Assembly: GCF_004006315.1 (NCBI RefSeq)
Contig: NZ_CP026530.1
Location: 1,416,501 to 1,480,500, forward strand
Reading direction: 5' to 3'
Length of the DNA stretch: 64,000 nt
Source of the DNA: Nautilia sp. PV-1
GTDB taxonomy: Bacteria > Campylobacterota > Campylobacteria > Campylobacterales > Nautiliaceae
Part shown: positions 56,501 to 64,000 of the stretch, one piece after another
Numbering within the stretch: position 1 is the first letter of the stretch
Layout of the letters: the number at the start of each line of letters is the position of its first letter
Made by a program: the position numbers and the translations under genes
The notes under the pieces: model-generated
Seen by the model: only the letters and a program-made list of their open reading frames with translations
Database searches by the model: none
What the model was told of the DNA's origin: nothing

Positions 56501-57964
56501 AATTTTTTCTATTTTTACATCGCTTCCGAATATTTCCCTTACTTTATTTATAACTTTTTCCGAATTGTCTGTAAGTATTGATTCTGCAGGTTTTTTTCTT
56601 TTTGTTTCAATTTGTGTTAATTCATTTTTTTTTTCACATCTGAGAGGTTCTATTTTTGTGCCTATACCGAATATTTCATTAATCAGAGGCCTTATAACCG
56701 GTGAAAAAAATCTTTTAAACATTTCTTTACATTCACTGTCCGGGCAGCTTTCCCATTTTAAAACTTTGTTTTCAAAAGAGATAAATTTAACGCTTGTTTC
56801 AAAACATACTCCGAGGTCTATATCTTTTTCTTTTATTTTTGTTATAAGTTTTTTAAACAGATCTTCCGGAGAATCAAAAACTTCTTCTTTTTTAGGCTCG
56901 TAATTTTTAAGATCGATTTTGCGTTCAAAACTTTTAATCAAATCATCTATTTTATGAGGCTTCATTGCTTCAATCATTCTAAAAAACATTATCGAAAGCA
57001 CAAATTCGTTATCTGTGTTATATTTAATCAGTTCTTTAGTATCGGCTACGATATTAAAAAATCTCTGAACCGTAATTAGAGGCAGACCGCCTTCGAAAAG
57101 AGCGTCTTTTAAGTATATGATAATTTCATCTATTATTGATTCTATATCGTAATCTTTTATTTCGCTTATAATTTCCTTCACTCTTTTTTTATCAGCGTTT
57201 TTAATATTTTCGAACAGTTCCGTAATTGTTTCAGGATTAACGACACCCAGCATATCCACAACGCTGTCTAAATCAATTCTTCCTTTTGAAAATGCTATAG
57301 CCTGATCAAGCAGCGTCAGCGAATCCCTTACAGAACCTTTTGCGGCTTTGATTATAAGCCTTAATGCGTCTTCATCAAATTCTACATTTTCTTTTACTAA
57401 AATTTTTATAAGATAATTATGTATTATAGAATCTTTTATTTTATTAAACCTGAAATGCTGAACACGGCTTAGTATAGTTGCGGGAAGTTTCAAAGGATCC
57501 GTTGTAGCCATTATGAACTTAACGTATTCAGGAGGCTCTTCAAGCGTTTTAAGCAAAGCGTTAAACGCTTCGTTTGTCAGCATATGAACCTCGTCAATTA
57601 TAAATATCTTATATTTACCTACGCTAGGTTTATATTTGGTATGTTCGATAAGTTCTCTTATATCCTCTATTTTACGATTGCTGGCCGCATCCATTTCGAT
57701 AATGTCAATATGTCTGTTTTCATTAGCCATAACGCAGTTTTCGCACTCTTCACAAGGATCCGAAGTAGGCCCTCTGTCACATTGAAGAGCTTTTGCAAGT
57801 ATTCTTGCCGTAGTCGTTTTACCCGCTCCTCTGAGTCCCGAAAACAGATAAGCGTGTGCGAGTCTGTTATTGTCAAGAGAATTTACTATCGTTTTGACGA
57901 TTGCATCCTGACCGATAATTTCTTCAAAACGTTTAGGTCTGTATTTTAATGCTAAAACCAACAA
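56486..57964 (-). CDS. dnaX: DNA polymerase III subunits gamma/tau
   Basis: The clamp-loader ATPase, 492 residues. The N-terminus is classic: LALKYRPKRFEEIIGQDAIV, Walker A SGLRGAGKTTTARIL near 43-57, four zinc cysteines (CDRGPTSDPCEECENC), Walker B IIDEVHML and sensor 1 IMATTDPLKLPATILSRVQHFRF. Domain III ends near 360; a short tau-like tail follows. At codons 444-447 there is a run of ten A (T10 on the plus strand, 56625-56634). Slippage by one base in either direction would meet a stop within three codons, giving a product about 45 residues shorter. Confidence 0.96.
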   Translation of the reverse strand: MLVLALKYRPKRFEEIIGQDAIVKTIVNSLDNNRLAHAYLFSGLRGAGKTTTARILAKALQCDRGPTSDPCEECENCVMANENRHIDIIEMDAASNRKIEDIRELIEHTKYKPSVGKYKIFIIDEVHMLTNEAFNALLKTLEEPPEYVKFIMATTDPLKLPATILSRVQHFRFNKIKDSIIHNYLIKILVKENVEFDEDALRLIIKAAKGSVRDSLTLLDQAIAFSKGRIDLDSVVDMLGVVNPETITELFENIKNADKKRVKEIISEIKDYDIESIIDEIIIYLKDALFEGGLPLITVQRFFNIVADTKELIKYNTDNEFVLSIMFFRMIEAMKPHKIDDLIKSFERKIDLKNYEPKKEEVFDSPEDLFKKLITKIKEKDIDLGVCFETSVKFISFENKVLKWESCPDSECKEMFKRFFSPVIRPLINEIFGIGTKIEPLRCEKKNELTQIETKRKKPAESILTDNSEKVINKVREIFGSDVKIEKILHKA

Positions 57965-57975
57965 CTGTTCCTTTA

Positions 57976-58272
57976 TTATTTTCTAGATAAGATAGCTTCG
58001 ACTATTGCATACGCAACACTGTCTTTATTTTCGATAAAATCGTTTGTGAGCATTTCGTCAGTAAAGTCAAAATCAAAAAATGTCTGATTGTTTACAAATT
58101 CCTGAAGATCAAAATTATTATTTATCGCAAAAAATTTATTTACCAAATTTCTTACTTCGTCGCTGACTTCTTCTCTTTCAAGAAGATTTTTTAGATACTG
58201 TACTTCTTTATTTGCATTAGTTTTCAAAAGTTTACTGATAAAATTGTACTTATCTTTATTGCACCAAATCAT
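57976..58272 (-). CDS. Unknown small acidic protein upstream of dnaX
   Basis: Not recognised. A 98-residue, Asn/Asp/Glu-rich protein, mostly helical, with no signal peptide or membrane helix. Notable segments are LKNLLEREEVSDEVRNLVNK and QTFFDFDFTDEM. It ends 11 bases before the dnaX start and is probably cotranscribed, as a small dnaX-linked gene is common. A role in replication cannot be claimed from sequence alone. The reading frame is well separated from neighbouring features, so it is likely real. Confidence 0.65.
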   Translation of the reverse strand: MIWCNKDKYNFISKLLKTNANKEVQYLKNLLEREEVSDEVRNLVNKFFAINNNFDLQEFVNNQTFFDFDFTDEMLTNDFIENKDSVAYAIVEAILSRK

Positions 58273-58390
58273 ATTTTAAAACATTCCTTTTTTTAACTTA
58301 AAAGCCTTTAATAATTATAACCCGATATAATTGTAATGTCAATTAAAATTTAATATTGGATAAATATTTCTTATATGTCTAGATATAAAC

Positions 58391-58404
58391 AGTGACAGAC
58401 ACTT
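58391..58404. repeat. TGTCAGACAC-type palindromic repeat, copy 3
   Basis: AGTGACAGACACTT lies between the small dnaX-linked gene and the tRNA gene. It matches copy 1 with one base changed, read in the same direction (GACACTTAT shared). Confidence 0.5.
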
Positions 58405-58421
58405 ATATTTGAAGAATTAAA

Positions 58422-58498
58422 TGGTAGTGAGGGGGAGACTTGAACTCCCGACCTCCGGCTTATGAGACCGGCGCTCTAGCCAGCTGAGCTACCCCACC
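58422..58498 (-). tRNA. tRNA with CAU anticodon (elongator Met, or Ile2)
   Basis: A 77-nucleotide tRNA with encoded CCA on the minus strand. The acceptor GGTGGGG pairs with CCTCACT, including two G-U pairs; D arm GCTCAGCTGGCTAGAGC; anticodon loop CTCATAA gives CAU; T arm GGGAGTTCAAGTCTCCC. The first acceptor pair is not the C-A mismatch of initiator tRNA, so it is elongator Met or the lysidine-modified Ile2 tRNA; sequence alone does not settle which. Confidence 0.92.
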
Positions 58499-58515
58499 AA
58501 GTTATGTGGAGTGAA

Positions 58516-58521
58516 ATTATA
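58516..58521 (-). promoter_or_regulatory. -10 element of the CAU tRNA
   Basis: On the minus strand GGTTATAATTT provides TATAAT about 18 bases before the tRNA 5' end. Confidence 0.5.
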
Positions 58522-58676
58522 ACCACTTTTTATTTAAAATTCAAGAATTTTTTTAGCAAATTTAAAAAACATATTTGAAAAGCTTTTTTGAATATTCGCA
58601 TGAACGCAAAAAGTTACTAAACGTAACACAAAACATTAAATGAAATGTAAAGTAATATTAAAATAACTTAAAATGC

Positions 58677-58682
58677 TATAAT
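58677..58682 (+). promoter_or_regulatory. Extended -10 of dctP
   Basis: TGCTATAAT, an extended -10, lies 21 bases before the dctP start in an AT-rich leader; AAAAAAAGGAG follows as ribosome site. No clear -35. Confidence 0.55.
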
Positions 58683-58702
58683 TAACAAAAAAAGGAGAAA
58701 AA

Positions 58703-59692
58703 ATGAGATTATTTAAAGGACTGTTAAGTATAGCAGTGGCAATGAGTTTTTCGTTTGCGGCTGATTATGTAATCAAGTTTTCGCACGTTGTATCGCCAAA
58801 TACGCCAAAAGGTAAAGCGGCTGATTATTTTGCAAAGAGAGTTGAAGAATTAAGCCACGGAAAAATAAAGGTTGAAGTATATCCTAACGCCCAGCTTTGC
58901 GGAGACAAAGTCGTTCTTAGAAAAATGAAATTCAATGCGGTTCAGATGGCTGCGCCTAGTTTTTCAAAATTTACAGGACTGGTACCTCAGCTGGCACTGT
59001 TTGACCTGCCGTTTTTATTTAAAGACGCAAACCATTTACATAAAGTATTGGACGGTGAAGTAGGACAAAAACTTTTAAAAATGGTAGACGCAAAAGGCTA
59101 CGTTGCGCTTGCTTACTGGGATAACGGTTTTAAACAGCTGACTGACAGCAAAAGACCGCTTATTAAACCAAGCGACGCGGCCGGATTAAAATTCAGGGTT
59201 ATGAGTTCTAAAGTTTTAATTGCACAGTTTAAAGCGCTTAATGCAATTCCTGTAGTTTTACCGTTCAGTGAAGTATATTCTGCATTACAGCAGGGTGTTG
59301 TTGACGGACAGGAAAATACAATTTCAAATATCTATACAAAAAAATTCTATGAAGTTCAGAAATATATGACTATTTCAAATCACGGATATCTCGGTTACAT
59401 GGTAGTTATCAGCAAAAAATTCTGGAACAAGCTTCCAAACAATCTAAAAGCGGTAGTCAAAGAAGCAATGAAAGAAGCTACTGCAAAAGAAAGAATCTGG
59501 GCAAAACAGCTTAACGACTCTCAATTTGCAAAAATTAAAGCTTATGCGGATAAAACAGGCAAACTTCAAATCATAAAACTTACAAAAGAACAAAGAGAAG
59601 CGTGGGTAAAAAAATTAAGAACTATTTATCCTAAATTCTACGGAATGATCGGAAAAGATTTAATTGAAAAAGCAATTAAAGCCGGTGAATGA
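58703..59692 (+). CDS. dctP: TRAP transporter solute-binding protein DctP
   Basis: Periplasmic receptor of a tripartite ATP-independent transporter, 329 residues with a signal peptide (about 1-19). Family features are IKFSHVVSPNTPKGKAADYFA near the mature N-terminus, LFDLPFLFKD, the ligand-binding arginine in AAGLKFRVMSSKV, and VYSALQQGVVDGQENTISNIY. Such receptors bind carboxylates, often C4-dicarboxylates, but the ligand is not fixed by sequence. It overlaps dctQ by 4 bases. Confidence 0.93.
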   Translation: MRLFKGLLSIAVAMSFSFAADYVIKFSHVVSPNTPKGKAADYFAKRVEELSHGKIKVEVYPNAQLCGDKVVLRKMKFNAVQMAAPSFSKFTGLVPQLALFDLPFLFKDANHLHKVLDGEVGQKLLKMVDAKGYVALAYWDNGFKQLTDSKRPLIKPSDAAGLKFRVMSSKVLIAQFKALNAIPVVLPFSEVYSALQQGVVDGQENTISNIYTKKFYEVQKYMTISNHGYLGYMVVISKKFWNKLPNNLKAVVKEAMKEATAKERIWAKQLNDSQFAKIKAYADKTGKLQIIKLTKEQREAWVKKLRTIYPKFYGMIGKDLIEKAIKAGE

Positions 59693-60258
59693 AATTTTTA
59701 GACGTAATAGACAGAATTATCGGTTTAATTAACGAGTTTATAGCAAGCTTCGGCATAGCTGCCGGAGTTTTGCTGGCTTTCATAAACGTTGTGGCAAGAT
59801 TTGCTTTTCACGAAGGAATAGACTGGGCTTTTGAACTTACAAACTATCTTTTTATATGGTCTGCATTTTTCGGAGCTAGTTACTGTTTCAGAAAAGAATG
59901 CCATATCAGAGTAACTATTCTGCTTGATATACTTCCGCCTAAACTGGCTAAACTTTCGTCACTTCTGGCACATTTGATTACTCTTGGTTATCTGCTTGCT
60001 GTTGCGTATTACGGATATCTGTTTATATTTGACCCGGATTTCGGTCTTAAAGCAAGCGGGGAAATAAGCGTGGATTTAAATATTCCTATGTGGATACCGT
60101 ATCTTGTGATACCTATTGCTTTTCTTACGGCTGCATACAGGGTATTTGACAAAACAATAGAGCTTATAAAAACTCCGGCCGATCAGGTTGTAACCAAAAC
60201 GGAACATGAAATGATTATTGAAGAAATGGAATTACAGATGAAAGAGGTTAAAAAATGA
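59689..60258 (+). CDS. dctQ: TRAP transporter small permease DctQ
   Basis: The four-helix small membrane subunit, 189 residues. Conserved context includes NVVARFAFHEGIDWAFELTNYLFIWSAFFGASYCFRKECHIRV, here noted only by key parts: VARFAF, the WAFELTNYL core and the HIRV turn. A cytoplasmic tail of about 35 residues is charged. It overlaps dctP and dctM by 4 bases each, so the three are translationally coupled. Confidence 0.92.
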   Translation: MKFLDVIDRIIGLINEFIASFGIAAGVLLAFINVVARFAFHEGIDWAFELTNYLFIWSAFFGASYCFRKECHIRVTILLDILPPKLAKLSSLLAHLITLGYLLAVAYYGYLFIFDPDFGLKASGEISVDLNIPMWIPYLVIPIAFLTAAYRVFDKTIELIKTPADQVVTKTEHEMIIEEMELQMKEVKK

Positions 60259-61541
60259 TAGTAGGTGTATTATTCGGAATATTCTTTCTGCTCCTGTTTT
60301 TAAGCGTGCCTGTCGGAGTCGCTTTAGGAGCGTCTACATTCCTGACTTCATATTTTTTTGAAGGGCCGGAAAGTTTAATCGATCTTGCCAGCGCCGTATT
60401 CAGCAAACTAGACAAATACGCCCTTATGGCGATTCCTATGTTTATCTTAGCGGGAAATCTGCTTAGCAAAGGAAGCAGCGCAAGGAGAATAGTAGATTTT
60501 GCCAGAACGTTTGTAGGGCATCTTCCGGGAGGTCTTCCTATTGCAGCCATATTTGCCAGTATAATTTTTGCAGCCGTTTCAGGCAGCTCTCCTGCGACTG
60601 TTGCGGCAATCGGTTCTATTATGTTCGGAGCCATTACCGCTGCCGGATATCCTAAAAGCTACGCAGTCGGAACAATTACTGCATCAGGAAGTCTGGGAAT
60701 ACTAATTCCTCCTAGTATCGTAATGATTATATACGGCGTTACAGCTGAAATAAGTATAGGTAAACTGTTTATTGCAGGTATCATTCCCGGGCTTTTAATC
60801 GGTTTTATGCTTATGGCCGTAACATACATAGGAGCTAAAAGACTTGGATTCAAAAAAACAAAACCGGCAAGCTGGAAAGAAAGATGGCAAAAATTTAAAG
60901 AATCGTTTTGGGCGTTAATGACAATAGTCATTATTATAGGCGGTATTTACGGCGGTATATTTACGCCTACTGAAGCTGCTGCTGTCAGTGCCGTATGGGC
61001 TTTGTTTATTGCTATATTTATTTATAAAGACATTAAAATCACAGAACTTAAAACAGTGTTTTTAGAAAGCGCCAAAACAAGTGCGATGATTATGTTTATC
61101 ATTGCAAACGCTTCAATATTCGCATATTTCCTTACATTAGAAAACATACCTCAGATGTTAAGCGATTTTGTTGTTCAGATGCATCTGAATAAGGTTATGT
61201 TTTTAGTAGCCGTAAATATTTTATTACTGATTGCAGGTAATTTTATGGAACCAAGCTCAATCATAATGATAATGGTCCCTCTTCTGCTACCTGTGGCTAA
61301 AATGCTGGGAATCGACCCTATACATTTCGGAGTTATTATTACAATCAATATGGAACTCGGAATGTTAACGCCACCGGTAGGGCTCAACCTGTTTGTAGCA
61401 AGCGGTATAACGGGACTTTCTATAAAAGAAGTTGTAAAAGCTGTACTGCCTTGGTTTTTTGTAATATTTATAGGGCTTCTTCTTATCACTTACATTCCTC
61501 AGATATCTTTATGGCTTCCTAATGTAATGATGGGTAATTAA
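60255..61541 (+). CDS. dctM: TRAP transporter large permease DctM
   Basis: The sodium-coupled transport subunit, 428 residues with about 12 hydrophobic segments. Markers are AIPMFILAGNLLSKGS, VSGSSPATVAAIGSIM, GTITASGSLGILIPPSIVMI, IFTPTEAAAVSAVWAL and ELGMLTPPVGLNLFVASGI, all typical of the family. It completes the dctPQM operon. No two-component regulator for the transporter is found in the window. Confidence 0.95.
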   Translation: MIVGVLFGIFFLLLFLSVPVGVALGASTFLTSYFFEGPESLIDLASAVFSKLDKYALMAIPMFILAGNLLSKGSSARRIVDFARTFVGHLPGGLPIAAIFASIIFAAVSGSSPATVAAIGSIMFGAITAAGYPKSYAVGTITASGSLGILIPPSIVMIIYGVTAEISIGKLFIAGIIPGLLIGFMLMAVTYIGAKRLGFKKTKPASWKERWQKFKESFWALMTIVIIIGGIYGGIFTPTEAAAVSAVWALFIAIFIYKDIKITELKTVFLESAKTSAMIMFIIANASIFAYFLTLENIPQMLSDFVVQMHLNKVMFLVAVNILLLIAGNFMEPSSIIMIMVPLLLPVAKMLGIDPIHFGVIITINMELGMLTPPVGLNLFVASGITGLSIKEVVKAVLPWFFVIFIGLLLITYIPQISLWLPNVMMGN

Positions 61542-61673
61542 CCCTCTTTTTTACCCTGCTTTTTATTTTAATTAGATTTTAAATATCATAATATAAAAAT
61601 ATTTATAAATTAAATCAATTAACTTTATTTAGTAATAAAGACTAAAGTTTTCTAAAAAAATTGTTAAAAAATA

Positions 61674-61702
61674 TTGACTTTTTCATATTTTTCTATTATA
61701 AT
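61674..61702 (+). promoter_or_regulatory. Sigma-70 promoter of groESL
   Basis: TTGACT (61674-61679) and TATAAT (61697-61702) are separated by 17 bases, the strongest classical promoter in the window. No CIRCE operator (TTAGCACTC inverted repeat) is seen between it and groES, so HrcA control is not supported here. Confidence 0.82.
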
Positions 61703-61741
61703 TCCGTCAGTTAAAATAAATAACTGCTAAAGGAGGCGGAA

Positions 61742-63662
<1,921 letters not shown>

Positions 63663-63697
63663 TCATTCCTTTCCTTTTCTTTTCTGTATAACACACC

Positions 63698-63711
63698 AAG
63701 TGTCAGGCACC
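63698..63711. repeat. TGTCAGACAC-type repeat, copy 4
   Basis: AAGTGTCAGGCACC, followed by AATAAAT, lies between groEL and rplS, about 100 bases before copy 5 in the same orientation. Confidence 0.5.
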
Positions 63712-63801
63712 AATAAATATTCCTTATCAAACTAATACACTAATTGCAGATTCAATTCCACTTGTTTAAACAAAACAGATAACTATAAAATAGAAATAAT
63801 T

Positions 63802-63815
63802 TAGTGTCAGACGCC
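63802..63815. repeat. TGTCAGACAC-type repeat, copy 5
   Basis: TAGTGTCAGACGCC, followed by AAATAA, resembles copy 4 in sequence and orientation; the pair brackets about 90 bases of otherwise unremarkable AT-rich DNA. Confidence 0.5.
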
Positions 63816-63846
63816 AAATAACACAAAAAAGAAGAAAAAGAAGAAA

Positions 63847-64000
63847 TTAATCTCTTCTTTCTTTAATTCTAGCTTTTTTACCAGTTTTTCCTCTTAGATA
63901 GTAAAGTTTAGCTCTTCTAACTTTACCTTTTCTAACTACTTCGATTCCTGCAATGCTTTCGCTGTATAGAGGGAAAATTCTTTCTATTCCGATATTGTTA
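63847..64000 (-). CDS. rplS: Ribosomal protein L19, C-terminal part
   Basis: Only the last 50 or so codons lie in the window. The sequence [20 protein letters not shown], then [27 protein letters not shown], is the diagnostic C-terminus of L19, a protein of the 50S subunit at the interface with 30S. The N-terminal half is beyond the right edge. Confidence 0.95.
   Translation of the reverse strand, partial: NNIGIERIFPLYSESIAGIEVVRKGKVRRAKLYYLRGKTGKKARIKERRD

Noticed and set aside
61703-61741. CIRCE operator for HrcA before groES
   Set aside because: No TTAGCACTC inverted repeat or close variant is present in the leader.
63816-63870. Possible terminator from AAGAAGA/TCTTCTT symmetry after rplS
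   Set aside because: The symmetry is purine/pyrimidine-run based and weak, with no GC stem, so it was not annotated.

Overview
The window is AT-rich, gene-dense DNA from a Campylobacterota (epsilonproteobacterial) genome, most likely an order Nautiliales organism (Nautilia, Caminibacter or Lebetimonas type). This assignment rests on gene order and protein character, not on a database search. Blocks typical of the phylum are cheZ-U32 protease-purE-DUF3972-glyQ-nif3-zinc ribbon-waaA, fliK-flgD-flgE, flgI-flgJ-flgM-flgN-flgK, lnt/yajC-secD-secF-leuS-lptE, a detached atpB, and flagellar promoters of the sigma-54 type.

Layout. 1-2136: 5' end of a TolC-type gene and typA, both minus. 2318-12646, plus: a chemoreceptor with a c-type haem motif, then fliK, flgD, two hook-type proteins and a Maf flagellin glycosyltransferase. 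12643-15876, minus: a degenerate-GGDEF receptor, a family X DNA polymerase with a wrecked PHP domain, and a DUF167 protein. 16364-24420: a long minus-strand housekeeping run (methyltransferase, waaA, zinc ribbon, nif3, glyQ, DUF89, glutaredoxin, DUF3972, purE, U32, cheZ). 24475-30739, plus: hisJ, an MFS exporter, then flgI, flgJ, flgM, flgN, flgK. 30740-38060: START-domain protein, DUF2400, atpB, a sigma-54-driven small protein, ThiE/TenI-like, tyrA, bamA, lnt. 38063-50037, plus: yajC-secDF, a membrane protein, leuS, lptE, a diguanylate cyclase, folC, mfd, tRNA-Ser. 50152-55564, minus: a probable accessory cassette with a 1668-residue exonuclease-like/RecQ/UvrD fusion and a small frameshifted partner gene. 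55853-63662: marC, dnaX, an unknown gene, tRNA(CAU), a dctPQM TRAP transporter and groESL. The window ends in rplS.

How the genes work together. Three separate loci form one flagellar programme. Five sigma-54 boxes, all with exact GG-N10-GC spacing, precede fliK, flgD, flgE, flgI and an unknown 85-residue protein. A sigma-28 box precedes flgM, the anti-sigma-28 gene. CheZ, the chemoreceptor and Maf supply taxis control and flagellin sugar addition. BamA, Lnt, LptE, WaaA, SecDF and YajC together cover envelope building.

Most notable beyond ordinary annotation: the helicase fusion cassette beside tRNA-Ser; its frameshifted partner; a dispersed GAATTGAGAATG-type repeat that supplies start or stop signals for three genes and sits in frame inside folC; scattered TGTCAGACAC-type palindromes; inverted repeats centred on predicted sigma-54 start points; and an A10 run in dnaX where slippage either way would make a gamma-like product. 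No stretch longer than about 300 bases lacks a gene. No CRISPR array, integrase or insertion sequence was seen.
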